Position numbers and translations under genes: made by a program. DNA of 64,000 bases from the NCBI RefSeq assembly GCF_000195295.1, contig NC_015388.1, positions 930,001-994,000 on the forward strand, written 5' to 3'. A model generated the notes under the pieces. That model saw nothing but the letters and a program-made list of their open reading frames with translations, was not told the DNA's origin and did not search any database. Shown here piece by piece: positions 8,170 to 17,452 of the stretch (the stretch's first letter is position 1; each line of letters starts with the position of its first letter). Source of the stretch: Desulfobacca acetoxidans DSM 11109. Its GTDB lineage: Bacteria > Desulfobacterota > Desulfobaccia > Desulfobaccales > Desulfobaccaceae.

Positions 8170-10554
8170 ATGCTTCTAAATAAGGCAATAATAAAAGGAA
8201 TAATTGGTTTTCTCTTTTTTTTGGGAGGGCTTGAATTATATGGTTGCGCGCCCACCAAGGTGGTGACGGCGCCTCCGGAACCAACCCAGGTTAGACCTCC
8301 GGTGAGGGTCTTTACAACCCCCCCAAAGACCCCTCCATCCGAAACCACCAAGTTGTCTCCTAATGATGAAGTTATGCATTATGAACGTGATATTGCCAGT
8401 TACGGGTCTGTTTTGAAAAAAATCCCCCAAACCCGTCGAACTCGCAACAAAGGCGAAAAAGTTTATCCCATAGATTTAAACCTTAAAAATGCCGATCTAG
8501 TAGAAGCGGTCCGGGTCATTGCCGATGTCATCGGCCTCAATTATTCCATCGATCCCAAAGTTAAGGGCACCGTTTCGGTGCGGGCCACAGGCAGGCTGGG
8601 ACAGAGCGAATTGTTGTCCATCATGGAAACCCTGCTATCCATTAATGGGGCCACCATGATTAGAGCCGACGGGCTGTATAAAATTGTTCCGTCCGATAAA
8701 GCTTTTACTCAAGGTATGCCTGTCTATAGCCAGGGGACAGTCCCAGCCGGGATGAGAACTCAGGTAGTCTTTTTGGATCAGACCCCTGCCAAAGAAATGG
8801 CCGATGCCTTAAAGCCCCTGGTGTCGCCAGCCGGTGCCATTAGCGCCGTCGGCCATAATTTTATTGTCCTGTCGGATAACCCGGATAATCTGGATCGCCT
8901 GGTCAATCTGATTACCCTTTTAGATTCAAGGGGTCTGGCAGAAAGCTCGGTTAAGGTCATCAGGGTAAAAAACACCGGCCCCGGCGAGGTCATCAAAGAA
9001 TTGGAAACCATTTTCTCATCATATGGGACCGGCGGTGAGAAAGGAAGGTTCGGGGTAAGTTTTATGCCGGTGGAACGCCTCAACGCCGTAATGATCCTTG
9101 CTCCCTCCCGGGCCTTGATGGATCGGGCTTCCTACTGGATTAAGCAGCTCGATATGCAAACCGACCTGCTGGCCAACATGCACGTCTATCAAGTGGAAAA
9201 CTATAAGGCCAAGAATCTGGCCAGTCTCTTGACTCAGGTTTACGGCGGCACGCCTGCTGCTGACGCCATCAAGGAGACTGGGCCGGAGAGAACAACCACT
9301 GGTGGAACTTCCGGTCTCGAGGGTGGCCTGGGAACCTCTGGTGGCTTGGGGGGAGGTAGGTCCGGTCAGACGGGCACTGCCATGCAGACAACCTCCGGCA
9401 CGCTGGGGACCGGCGCTAATATGTTGTCTGCCCCGGGCGAGGCAAGCCCTCTCAGCGGCGCCTCGGCCTCGGCAGCGCCCTTAAAGGAAAGAGCAACCGC
9501 CCTGGATGCCGCCAGCGGCACGACCCCCAAAGAGGGCGTCAGGATCATCCCCGATGAAGAAAACAATCTGCTGGTAATTATGGCCCCGCCCTATGAATGG
9601 AAAATCATCTCCCGGCTCCTCAAACAGTTGGACATCATGCCCCGCCAGGTGCTCAACGAGGTTTTAATCGCCGAGGTCCGTCTCACCGACGACCTTAAAT
9701 ACGGGTTGGAATTTCTCCTTGGCCAATCTCCAACAACTGCAACCGAAAGCACCTCCGACAACAGCGGGGCGCTGGTGGCCAGCAGCACTTCCACTACCAT
9801 AGTTCCAGGCACGATTCAGGGAGTAGATATTAACAGTCCGGCCTCAGCTCAATTTGCCGCGGCCAGCGGTTTGACCTTCGTGGCTTTGGATACGGCCAAC
9901 AAATTGAAGGGCCTGATCAATCTCCTGTCCTCCGAGGGTAAAGTCAATATTTTGGCCTCTCCCCACATTATGGCCGCCAATAACCAGGAAGCCCGTATCA
10001 TGATTGGCGAAGAGGTCCCAATTCTCAGTTCCCAATCCATACCTTTGGTTAGTCAGACGACTTCCTTCCAAACCAACACCGTCCAGTATCGCAACACCGG
10101 CATTATATTAACGGTAAAACCCCAGATTAATGCCAAGGGACTGGTGACTCTGGAAATTGCCCAGGAAGTGAGCAACGCCACGGCCACCACAACTGGAGTG
10201 ACCAGCAGTCCCACCTTTACAGTGCGTCATGCCAAGACTCAACTCATCACCGGGGACAACCAGACCGTGGTCCTGGGTGGTCTCATTCGCGAGGACCTAA
10301 CCGAAACCCAGGCGGGCATCCCTGGCTTGCGCCGTATCCCCCTTTTGGGACCTTTATTCGGTTCCACCGGGGTCAGCAGACAGAAGACCGAGTTAGTAGT
10401 CTTGATCACACCGCATATCGTCACTAATTTACAGGAAGGTGCCAGAGTTACCCACGAAATGAAAGAAAAAGTTGGGGTGCAGGAGATAAAAACCGAACGC
10501 CGGACCCCGGAACCCTCAACCTACCCCCGGGAGGTGGCTCCCCCAGCCTATTAA
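8170..10554 (+). CDS. gspD: Type II secretion outer-membrane secretin GspD
   Basis: The secretin that forms the outer-membrane channel, 794 residues. The signal peptide ends in a lipobox-like LELYGC, so the mature protein is probably a lipoprotein that could self-pilot to the outer membrane. Next come N0 (LNLKNADLVEAVRVIADVIG), N1, N2 and N3 domains. N3 is interrupted by a Gly/Ser/Thr-rich stretch (about 370-450). The C-terminal secretin domain carries VPILSSQ, VQYRNTGIILTVKPQI, VVLGGLIRED, IPGLRRIPLLGPLFG and ELVVLITPHIV. It is the last gene of the gsp operon. Confidence 0.96.
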   Translation: MLLNKAIIKGIIGFLFFLGGLELYGCAPTKVVTAPPEPTQVRPPVRVFTTPPKTPPSETTKLSPNDEVMHYERDIASYGSVLKKIPQTRRTRNKGEKVYPIDLNLKNADLVEAVRVIADVIGLNYSIDPKVKGTVSVRATGRLGQSELLSIMETLLSINGATMIRADGLYKIVPSDKAFTQGMPVYSQGTVPAGMRTQVVFLDQTPAKEMADALKPLVSPAGAISAVGHNFIVLSDNPDNLDRLVNLITLLDSRGLAESSVKVIRVKNTGPGEVIKELETIFSSYGTGGEKGRFGVSFMPVERLNAVMILAPSRALMDRASYWIKQLDMQTDLLANMHVYQVENYKAKNLASLLTQVYGGTPAADAIKETGPERTTTGGTSGLEGGLGTSGGLGGGRSGQTGTAMQTTSGTLGTGANMLSAPGEASPLSGASASAAPLKERATALDAASGTTPKEGVRIIPDEENNLLVIMAPPYEWKIISRLLKQLDIMPRQVLNEVLIAEVRLTDDLKYGLEFLLGQSPTTATESTSDNSGALVASSTSTTIVPGTIQGVDINSPASAQFAAASGLTFVALDTANKLKGLINLLSSEGKVNILASPHIMAANNQEARIMIGEEVPILSSQSIPLVSQTTSFQTNTVQYRNTGIILTVKPQINAKGLVTLEIAQEVSNATATTTGVTSSPTFTVRHAKTQLITGDNQTVVLGGLIREDLTETQAGIPGLRRIPLLGPLFGSTGVSRQKTELVVLITPHIVTNLQEGARVTHEMKEKVGVQEIKTERRTPEPSTYPREVAPPAY

Positions 10555-10633
10555 ACATGAACCCGAGCAAGTATTTTCAGGAACCCGAGAACTAAAACTA
10601 AAGAACTATCTTTGCTGGTGAGGAGAATGTCCC

Positions 10634-10996
10634 ATGAAAAGAAATCGTTTGATTCTTATTTTCGGCATAATGTTTATCTGTGTCTGGGCAAATCCGGCGT
10701 TGGCCGGAGATGTCGGCTATCGTTTTCGGCCTTCTAAATTTAACCTGAAATCCGACGCTTTGCCACGCTCGGGTATAGTATTCTTCGATGCGGTCGTCGG
10801 ACGGCCTCTTGGACTGGCTACGACCATTGCCGGGACCGGTATTTATGTCGCAACGTTGCCGATGACCCTGCCCACCGGCAGCGCCGGGGAAGCAGGGTGG
10901 GAACTGGTGGCCCGGCCTGGCGGCTGGACCTTTGTTCGGCCAATTGCGGAGGAAGATGATCGCTTTGATGAGAAGGGTCTGACCGGCGGGCCTTAA
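10634..10996 (+). CDS. Small exported protein of unknown function
   Basis: A 120-residue protein with a Sec signal peptide (MKRNRLILIFGIMFICVWANPALAG, cleavage after ALA). The mature part has one hydrophobic glycine-rich segment (VVGRPLGLATTIAGTGIYVATLPMTLPTG) and a C-terminal WTFVRP motif. I recognise this layout from small exported proteins of sulfate reducers that are sometimes labelled 'multidrug transporter' without support. The function is unknown. A GGTGAGG ribosome site lies at 10617-10623. It follows gspD by 79 bases in the same direction and may share its transcript. Confidence 0.7.
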   Translation: MKRNRLILIFGIMFICVWANPALAGDVGYRFRPSKFNLKSDALPRSGIVFFDAVVGRPLGLATTIAGTGIYVATLPMTLPTGSAGEAGWELVARPGGWTFVRPIAEEDDRFDEKGLTGGP

Positions 10997-11075
10997 GGAG
11001 CTGGTGTATAACTTGAATCCTGAGCTACTTCAGCTCGAAAGAGTCAATGACCAAAACTATTTTTGGCCAGAGAAA

Positions 11076-11319
11076 TTATATAAGTTCACATGTTCTCAAG
11101 AACACAACGAAGCATGAAAACAGAATCGTGGCGGCTGCTCACAATAATGTTTTTGCGGCTCACGGCTCACGGCTCACGGCTCACGGCTCACTGTTTTTAT
11201 ATAAGTGCACATGTTCTGCCGAACCCAACGAAGCATAAAAACAGAATCGTGGCGGCTGCTCACAATAATGTTTTTGCTGCTCACGGCTCACGGCTCACGG
11301 CTCACTGTTTTTATATAAG
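11076..11319 (+). repeat. Two-unit tandem repeat with GGCTCAC heptamer array (MITE-like)
   Basis: Two near-identical units lie head to tail, at 11076-11196 (121 bases) and 11197-11310 (114 bases), each starting TTATATAAG; a third TTATATAAG closes the array at 11311-11319. They differ by one 7-base step: unit 1 has five GGCTCAC copies, unit 2 has three plus a degenerate one. Inside each unit, ATGAAAACAG or ATAAAAACAG near the start and CTGTTTTTAT at the end form imperfect inverted ends. A related copy in the other orientation lies at 57055-57131. Open frames across it are translations of the repeat, not genes. Confidence 0.85.
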
Positions 11320-11352
11320 AAGGGTAGCGGATGTGTTATATGAGCCGCTGGC

Positions 11353-12135
11353 TCAGAATAACCCCCCTGTTTCCAGGAATCTCAGCAGATATTCTTTTCC
11401 AAAAAGGTAAAAAAGACCCCCAATCGCCAGAAACGGTCCGAAGGGAATGGGAAGGCTTCTCAACGTTTCCTTCGGGTGCCGCCCTTTTCTCAAAACCAGG
11501 ATAATCCCTGTCAACGTGCCGAGGCTGGCACTCAAGAAAATCACCCACGGTAACGATTGAATGCCCAGAAATGCACCTATCATTGCCAGCAATTTAACAT
11601 CTCCGCCTCCCATGCCTTGTTTGCCCGCCCATTTTGCATAAATCCAGGCAATTCCCTGAAACACTGCGGCCCCGGTCAGAGCGCCCACCAAGGCGCTGAA
11701 AAAACTCAATTCCTGGAAAACCAACGAGGAAAGCAAACCAAACCCAATACCTGGGAGGGTGATAACATCAGGGAGCAGTCCCTGTTCCAAGTCGATGACG
11801 CTGAGGGTAAGCAGGGCCAGGGCAAATGGGACATAGGCCAACAGTAGAATATTACCGGGAAATTTTATCCAGAGAGCGAGGGTCAACAAAGCGCTGGCTA
11901 ACTCCACCAGTGGATACCGCCAGGGAATGGCGACCCCGCAATATCGGCACCTCCCTTGAAGCCAAAGGTAACTAAGCAGAGGGATATTGTCATACCAGGT
12001 AAGATCATGGCGGCATTCCGGGCAACGGGATCGTCCCAGGCCCAAAGCTTCTCTCTGAGGCTCCCGGGTGATGACCACGTTGAGGAAACTTCCCAGGATC
12101 AGACCCAACCCACCGGCCAGAACATACTCCAGCAT
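11353..12135 (-). CDS. pilD: Prepilin peptidase / N-methyltransferase (type IV leader peptidase)
   Basis: A membrane aspartic peptidase of 260 residues that cleaves and methylates prepilins, here presumably the Gsp pseudopilins of the neighbouring operon. The N-terminal half has two CxxC pairs (CPEC, CRYC) typical of the bifunctional enzyme. The catalytic aspartates lie in IDLEQGLLPD and GGGDVKLLA. Seven or eight membrane helices are visible. I chose ATG at 12135; a GTG at 12144 would add three residues. It is convergent with the gsp operon across the repeat. Confidence 0.94.
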   Translation of the reverse strand: MLEYVLAGGLGLILGSFLNVVITREPQREALGLGRSRCPECRHDLTWYDNIPLLSYLWLQGRCRYCGVAIPWRYPLVELASALLTLALWIKFPGNILLLAYVPFALALLTLSVIDLEQGLLPDVITLPGIGFGLLSSLVFQELSFFSALVGALTGAAVFQGIAWIYAKWAGKQGMGGGDVKLLAMIGAFLGIQSLPWVIFLSASLGTLTGIILVLRKGRHPKETLRSLPIPFGPFLAIGGLFYLFGKEYLLRFLETGGLF

Positions 12136-12172
12136 TATTACCACTCAATTTAAGCCCAACATGGCGGCGTTC

Positions 12173-12583
12173 TCAATCAGAGCCGATATCGACGGCTTCG
12201 ACCTTACTCATTGGGATATTCCAATACCCTTGGTCAGAGGTGCCCTCTATAATGAAATCCACGAAAAGCTCACCTTCGAGCCTGCCGCCTCTGAGCAGGA
12301 AAATTCTCGCCGGGCGATATTGATCGCAAACCGGACCGGTAAAACGGATATTCGCGATATCAGCCAAGGGTATCCAAGTAATCGCCCCGCCTTCCCTCAT
12401 TTTAACGGCTTGCTTGGTTCCGGGAATTCTCAAATTATAGACAAAATATCCCATGCCATCGCTGGTGACTACCTTACTGGGCCAAGGTTCCACAGGAGGA
12501 AGCACCACCTCCTTGGCGCAACCGATTAACCAAGAGAAAAGAAGCATTAGGAAAATTAAGCTCTTAATGGAGATTCTATACAT
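12173..12583 (-). CDS. Putative lipoprotein of unknown function
   Basis: A 136-residue protein with a lipoprotein signal peptide (IKSLIFLMLLFSWLIGC, lipobox LIGC, Cys at 22). The mature part is beta-rich and ends PMSKVEAVDIGSD. No family is recognised. It is transcribed towards the prepilin peptidase, 37 bases away, so the two may form a pair. An opposite-strand frame over the same bases lacks a signal peptide or any recognisable domain. Confidence 0.6.
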   Translation of the reverse strand: MYRISIKSLIFLMLLFSWLIGCAKEVVLPPVEPWPSKVVTSDGMGYFVYNLRIPGTKQAVKMREGGAITWIPLADIANIRFTGPVCDQYRPARIFLLRGGRLEGELFVDFIIEGTSDQGYWNIPMSKVEAVDIGSD

Positions 12584-12914
12584 AGTTTTAATCTCTATTC
12601 AGTCCAGCCTGTGATCATTTGAAATTAACCTGATGAAACCCCTTGCAGCCGCATAGAAGAAGGTCGTTGAAAAACCCTTATTATAATCACTCACCTAACC
12701 TAACAAATTTCCCTTTGAAAATCATCATATAGTTGTGTTTCTGTCAATAGCAAATACAAATGTCCGGGTCTCTTAGCACATAAAATGTCCATTATATTTT
12801 TGTGTAACCTTGTTGTAAGGTGAGGTTGTCTGGGAGGACCCAGGGCTTTTCTCAATCAAAAGCTAACAGAGCAGCTTTAATAGGCCGATGCGGTCTGTCT
12901 CTCTTTTACCTTGC
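12584..12914. other. Gene-free AT-rich stretch
   Basis: I see no convincing gene here. It separates the lipoprotein gene from the decayed frame that follows. Two short related strings, AAATGTCCGGGTC (12758-12770) and AAAATGTCC (12782-12790), resemble the ends of some transposable elements, but no transposase is present, so this is only a hint of an old insertion. Confidence 0.35.
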
Positions 12915-13390
12915 CCTTCCGATACAGTATAATGGCTCCGTATTTCCAGGACGACACAAACTTGGCGGCGGCGTCTGTCTCAGTTGGCAGACCTACACGC
13001 CTCTCAATGTCGTGATGCGACATTGCTCCATCGCCTGGCCGCAGCCCGAAACGGCTTTTTGATCAGCGTCAACTATTTTATCATGTCAACGACAATTATT
13101 TTTCCCGTTACCCCACCAGTGAATATCTAGATGCCGGACACCCCAGACTCAAGGCGGCAGTTCGGGAGGCGGAGCAGCTCTTCAGGCTGCGATTCCCTGA
13201 AGAGGCCATATCTTCCCAAGGGGCGGCGGAGATTACGGGGCAGTTGGCGAAAATCATCACGCACCCCGGCTACGCCGACGCGAGTCACCCCCAGCACAAG
13301 AGACCGGTGAATGAGGCGGCTTGGGAGTTTGAACGGCAGGGCGGTGAACTAATGGAAAGCGGAATTGTGGGGATTAAGGTGAGGGTGTAA
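12915..13390 (+). pseudogene. Decayed protein-like reading frame, family unknown
   Basis: The longest stop-free part (13016-13390, 124 codons) has no start codon near its upstream end. It reads like real protein (FDQRQLFYHVNDNYFSRYP, later ITHPGYADASHPQHKRP and AAWEFERQGGELMESG). Just upstream, another frame also reads protein-like (TWRRRLSQLADLHASQ, then LLHRLAAARNGF) up to a T5 run at 13056-13060, where a one-base shift would join it to the first. This pattern suggests a gene broken by frameshifts. I do not recognise the family. Confidence 0.35.
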
Positions 13391-13626
13391 GTGCACATAG
13401 AGATTGAGATTGAAGTTAGGAGAAGGCCCCCCCCCGCTAGAACCTTCTCTATCCATGCCTGTCATGGGGTGAGCGGGGCACCATCCAGCCATGACTTTCT
13501 AAAGAACTGCTTTGGGAACGTAGCGCAAACGCTGCAACCCCTCCCGGGGAGGCTACTTCTTCGGGTACCCGCTCCGCATTGCCGGGGGACCAGGGCCAAG
13601 GCGCTGAAGTCCAGAGCAGTATCTTC

Positions 13627-13893
13627 TCATGCTAGCATTTTTAACAAACCCACTACCACGGCCCCCTGACCGATAATAAGCGGGATAAGCCATTTCAAGA
13701 TATCGTATTTTATGCGGTAAATTTCTGCTCTCAATCCGGCCATTTCCTCCTTGAACTCGCTTTTGGTAACAAGATGGTCAACCCCTGTCTCTTGGGCGGT
13801 CTTAACTACTTCCAAAATTGCCTTTGCTTGCTCTTCTGGCAATTTGGCGGCCAGGAGGATTTCATAAGCCTTGAGAGTATCAACAGAAATCAT
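13627..13893 (-). CDS. Small coiled-coil protein with C-terminal membrane helix (DUF1640-like)
   Basis: An 88-residue protein starting MISVDTLKAYEILLAAKLPEEQAKAI (ATG at 13893; an ATG at 13914 would add seven residues). The layout is an N-terminal helix with a conserved EEQAKAI-like motif, a heptad-rich coiled coil (FKEEMAGLRAEIYRIKYDI) and a C-terminal membrane helix (WLIPLIIGQGAVVVGLLKML). This matches DUF1640/CCDC90-like proteins, common in sulfate reducers and often found near mobile or toxin-like regions. The role is unknown. It stands alone. Confidence 0.65.
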   Translation of the reverse strand: MISVDTLKAYEILLAAKLPEEQAKAILEVVKTAQETGVDHLVTKSEFKEEMAGLRAEIYRIKYDILKWLIPLIIGQGAVVVGLLKMLA

Positions 13894-13914
13894 GATTAAA
13901 TTATCTGATATCAA

Positions 13915-14338
13915 CAGGAATACGTCAAGATAAAAAGAAATTACTCAGCATGAATACTTTTTCTTGACCAGGCGGGTGAGTGTCTTCTAATCCGAATGTC
14001 AATAACAAAAACGGAAAGGCTCTCCGTTATGCGGCCATTTTTATTTATAGACTAGCGGTTGCCTGAAAATCTCGTTTGCCTTGAGGGGCGGCGTTTTGTC
14101 CGTTGACAATTCTCAGGCTTTTTTATTTGGAGCAGAGAAAAGCATGGCACTGACCGCATTAGACAACACCGAGACGATGTTGAAACAGGCCGATGCAGTA
14201 TTGAAGGGTCCATACCGGGAAACAAAAAATCCGTATCAAAGATATCAAAGGTATCGGACTCAATGCGGGTATGAACAATTATAGGGGGGGAGAAAATTTG
14301 ACGCGTATTCATGTATGTATTCACCAGGGCAAAAATGA
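13915..14338. other. Intergenic stretch without a supported gene
   Basis: Between the DUF1640-like gene and the tRNA terminator I see no supported gene. Short overlapping frames on both strands (67 codons on plus, 90 on minus) lack ribosome sites and recognisable features. Confidence 0.4.
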
Positions 14339-14363
14339 GGGGTTAGCCAATTCAGCTAACCCC
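14339..14363 (-). terminator. Intrinsic terminator downstream of tRNA-Arg
   Basis: A perfect 9-base inverted repeat, GGGGTTAGC and GCTAACCCC, surrounds a 7-base loop. On the minus strand it begins 11 bases after the tRNA CCA end and is followed by TCATTTTTG, a short T run. It fits a rho-independent terminator of the tRNA transcript. Confidence 0.75.
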
Positions 14364-14373
14364 TTAATATCAC

Positions 14374-14450
<77 letters not shown>

Positions 14451-14597
14451 CTGAATGAGAGTATGTTTCAGAAAGCAAGAGAATGCTCATTAACCCGATG
14501 CTTAAGTTATGATATTGCGTCTACCTAAGTTATTATAATACGTCTCGGGCTCTGGGTGAAGACTTTTTCAGCGGACCCCCTAGCCTCCCGGTCAGTT

Positions 14598-16298
14598 TTA
14601 TAACGTCAAGATCAAGGGCAGAATCATCGGCCGTCTCTCCAACAGCTTGAAAAAATATTTCCGCAACGCCTTGCCTATCTGAATCTGAATTTCCAGCCAG
14701 TCCTGGGTCGGTTCGGCCAAGGCCCGGGAGATGATCTCCAGAATAATTTCCCTGGCGGCGTCCAGCATATCGGACTGTTCCGCTTCGAAGACGAATCCTT
14801 TCGAGATCAGATCAGGTCCAGAAATTAGTCTTTTGGAGGTGGCATCTACCGCCACCAAGGCCAGAAACAGGCCGTCGGCGGCCAGGTGCTGCCGGTCCCG
14901 CAGCACGATATTGCCCACGTCTCCCACCCCTTTGCCATCTACGAAAATTCGGCCTACCTCAATCCTGGTCAGTCTTTGAGCTCCCTGGACATCGAAGCGG
15001 AAGCGGTCGCCGTTCGTGGCCAGCAACAGTTGCGCGTCTATCATTCCCAAGGACCGTCCCAGCCGGGCATGTTTCACCAGGTGGCGAAGTTCCCCGTGAA
15101 TAGGAATAAGATAGCGAGGTTTGGTCAACTGCAGGAGCAGTTTCAGCTCTTCCTGGGAGGCGTGCCCGGAGACGTGGATGTCGGCCACCTCGTGATAGAC
15201 CACTTCCGCCCCCAGACGGTAGAGATTATTGATGACCGTGCTGATGGCTTTTTCATTGCCGGGGATAAATTTTGAGGACAGGATCACCAGATCACCGGAC
15301 CTGATCCGGATCTGTTTGTGCGCATCCAGGGCGATGCGTGCCAGGGCGCTCATGGCCTCACCCTGGCTGCCGGTGGTGACGATGATGATCTCGTGGTCGG
15401 GCAGACTCTTCAACTGCGCCGTGGTCATCTCTTGTTCCGGCGGCATCTGCAGAAAACCCAGTTGGCGGGCCAGGCCGACATTGGTCACCATGCTCCTGCC
15501 GTGAAAGAGGACCTTACGCCCCTGTTTGGCGGCAATAGCAATAATCTGCTGCAGCCTGGGTATGTGCGAGGAGAAAACCGCAACGATCACCCGCCCCGGG
15601 GCCTCGCGGATCAGGTTTTCAAGGGTGCAGCCGATATCACGCTCCGAGAGGGTGTAACCGGGGCGTTCGGCATTGGTGGAATCAGACAGCAGGGCCAGAA
15701 CCCCTTTGTTGCCGTAATCGGCAAAAGAGTTAAGATCGGTGACCTCCCCGGCAGTCGGGGTGGCATCGATTTTAAAATCCCCGGAGTGGATAAAGGTGCC
15801 CACCGGCGTGGTTAGGGCAAAACCCACTCCGTCCACAATGCTATGGGTCACCGGGATGAAATTGAAGACAAAGGGCCCCACCACCAACTGTCGCCGAGGG
15901 TCGATCAGGTGCAGTTCGGACTGCTCCAGGAGATGATGTTCCTTTAGCTTTTCCCGCAGCAAGGCCAGGGTCAGGGGCGTCCCGTAGACCGGCAGGTTGA
16001 GCTCCTTGAGCAGGAAAGGGACGGCGCCGATATGGTCTTCATGCCCATGGGTGAGGATAAGGGCGGCGATCTTATCCCGGCGTTCTCGGAGATACGAGAA
16101 ATCGGGGATAACCATATCGATGCCCAGCATGTAGTCCTCGGGGAACATGATGCCGGCATCGACGACCACCAGGTGGTCGGAGGTTTCAAAGACCATGGAA
16201 TTGAGGCCGATTTCCCCCAACCCTCCCAGAAACATCAGGTCAACCCAGGCTTCCTGCTCCTGGTTGAGTTGCTGGTGGAGGTGAGGTTCGGGATTCAT
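14598..16298 (-). CDS. rnj: Ribonuclease J
   Basis: A metallo-beta-lactamase / beta-CASP ribonuclease of 566 residues with endo- and 5'-exonuclease activity in mRNA and rRNA processing. The active-site motif HGHEDH (LILTHGHEDHIGAVPF) and later histidines in THSIVDGVG, SGDFKID and SGHASQEEL are present. The C-terminal domain (about 450 onward) contains GRIFVDGKGVGDVG. The ATG at 16298 (MNPEPHLHQ) lies 6 bases past the plsC stop and I prefer it; an ATG at 16334 would overlap plsC by 31 bases. RNase J in a deltaproteobacterium is well known. Confidence 0.93.
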   Translation of the reverse strand: MNPEPHLHQQLNQEQEAWVDLMFLGGLGEIGLNSMVFETSDHLVVVDAGIMFPEDYMLGIDMVIPDFSYLRERRDKIAALILTHGHEDHIGAVPFLLKELNLPVYGTPLTLALLREKLKEHHLLEQSELHLIDPRRQLVVGPFVFNFIPVTHSIVDGVGFALTTPVGTFIHSGDFKIDATPTAGEVTDLNSFADYGNKGVLALLSDSTNAERPGYTLSERDIGCTLENLIREAPGRVIVAVFSSHIPRLQQIIAIAAKQGRKVLFHGRSMVTNVGLARQLGFLQMPPEQEMTTAQLKSLPDHEIIIVTTGSQGEAMSALARIALDAHKQIRIRSGDLVILSSKFIPGNEKAISTVINNLYRLGAEVVYHEVADIHVSGHASQEELKLLLQLTKPRYLIPIHGELRHLVKHARLGRSLGMIDAQLLLATNGDRFRFDVQGAQRLTRIEVGRIFVDGKGVGDVGNIVLRDRQHLAADGLFLALVAVDATSKRLISGPDLISKGFVFEAEQSDMLDAAREIILEIISRALAEPTQDWLEIQIQIGKALRKYFFKLLERRPMILPLILTL

Positions 16299-16303
16299 AA
16301 TTC

Positions 16304-17089
16304 TCAGGGGGCTTGAGTCAGAACTTTGGCGCACCCGCGGGCGGTTGATTCGGATGAGGTCAGATTATGCGGATAATCCGGGTCGTAGTTCGCTTCAATC
16401 ACCTCCTGCAGGAGAGACATGAGGGCGTCTTTGGTCTTGGTTTTATAGGTGTCGGTTGGTATCGGTTGGCCGAACACGACTCTGAGCGGGCCGGAGCGAA
16501 CCCGGCGCCCGCCGCGCGGCATGATAAAACGGCTGCCGTTGATGCTTACCGGCACGATGGGCTGGCCGGATTTGATGGCCAGGACAAATCCGCCTTTCTT
16601 GAAGGGCAACAACTGCGGGGTTGTGGCGCGGGTACCTTCCGGGAAAATAATGATCGAACTGCCCTGGCGCACTGCTTTGGCGGCCCGATCAATGCTCTTC
16701 ATAGCGGCCTGACGGTTGCTCCGGTCTACGGGCAGACTGCCCGCTCTGCTCAAGGCCTGGCCGAACAGGGGAATGGCGAACAGCTCAATCTTGGCCAGGA
16801 ATTTCACCGTCGGGGGCAGAACCGCCAGGAGCACGAAGATATCAAAGAAACTCTGGTGATTGGCGGCATAGATGTATGGTTGGCCCGGCACAATATTTTC
16901 GAGTCCATACACCTCGGGCTTGACGCCGATGCACTTGATCAGGCAGAAACCCCATAATTTGGTGATCTTGAGGGAAATGCTGCCCTTGGAATCAAAGATG
17001 GAAACGATGATGACCGCCGTCGCAGCAATGACGGTGAGGATAACCAGACAGAAATAGAACCACACGGTCAAGAGCATACATCCCCCCAA
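16304..17089 (-). CDS. plsC: 1-acyl-sn-glycerol-3-phosphate acyltransferase
   Basis: A membrane-bound acyltransferase of 261 residues that makes phosphatidic acid. An N-terminal membrane helix (TVWFYFCLVILTVIAATAVIIVSI) is followed by the acyltransferase motifs NHQSFFD (HX4D catalytic pair), the GSLPVDR region, FPEGTR and VPVSI. A second ATG at 17077 (MLLTVWF) could be the start. It lies immediately upstream of the RNase J gene and is probably co-transcribed with it. Confidence 0.93.
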   Translation of the reverse strand: MGGCMLLTVWFYFCLVILTVIAATAVIIVSIFDSKGSISLKITKLWGFCLIKCIGVKPEVYGLENIVPGQPYIYAANHQSFFDIFVLLAVLPPTVKFLAKIELFAIPLFGQALSRAGSLPVDRSNRQAAMKSIDRAAKAVRQGSSIIIFPEGTRATTPQLLPFKKGGFVLAIKSGQPIVPVSINGSRFIMPRGGRRVRSGPLRVVFGQPIPTDTYKTKTKDALMSLLQEVIEANYDPDYPHNLTSSESTARGCAKVLTQAP

Positions 17090-17334
17090 ACATTATCTGC
17101 CCATATTCTTACCAGGAAATGCCCGTTAGTCAATGACAATTGCAGTAGGCTCGGTCACTGTTCCATTTTATGTACAAGCAGGTAAAACCTTTAAATCCAG
17201 ATAATTCTAATTATTACCATATGATCGCCGGATCAAAAAATTAATCAAGTTCATTTTGTGAAACATTAAAGGCAAGGCCTGAGTTGGAATGCCGTTATTC
17301 ACAATAATATCAATTAGTAATAATATATACAATC

Positions 17335-17350
17335 TGGCATTATAATTGCA
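17335..17350 (+). promoter_or_regulatory. Sigma-54 (-24/-12) promoter for the VPLPG-tailed protein
   Basis: TGGCATTATAATTGCA matches the sigma-54 consensus TGGCAC-N5-TTGCA closely. GG and GC have the required 10-base spacing, and the -12 box TTGCA is perfect. Predicted transcription starts near 17361, leaving about 92 bases of leader before the ATG at 17453. The surrounding 17090-17334 stretch is AT-rich and otherwise empty. Confidence 0.7.
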
Positions 17351-17452
17351 AAATTTATTATGAAGTTTCTTTTCCTCATATCGGGTTTAATTCTCTTTAC
17401 GAGGAGGATTATTCTTTATTATATTAACCTTTTACCCAAAGGAGGAGACAAG

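Noticed and set aside
11076-11319. CRISPR array
   Set aside because: The short units are contiguous heptamers without spacers, and no cas gene is in the window.
11047-11410. Plus-strand frames rich in AHGSRLTAHGS
   Set aside because: They are direct translations of the GGCTCAC heptamer repeat and change frame between units.
12068-12529. 153-codon plus-strand frame opposite the lipoprotein gene
   Set aside because: The minus-strand frame has a clear lipobox; this one has no recognisable feature.
13391-13669. 92-codon plus-strand frame
   Set aside because: It has low-complexity, Arg/Pro-rich composition, no ribosome site, and overlaps the better supported DUF1640-like gene on the other strand.
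14081-14284. 67-codon plus-strand frame before the tRNA region
   Set aside because: No ribosome site or family resemblance, and an equally open frame exists on the other strand.
17361-17452. Cyclic-di-GMP riboswitch in the leader of the VPLPG-tailed gene
   Set aside because: The 92-base leader lacks the conserved GEMM core and has no paired stems that I can see.
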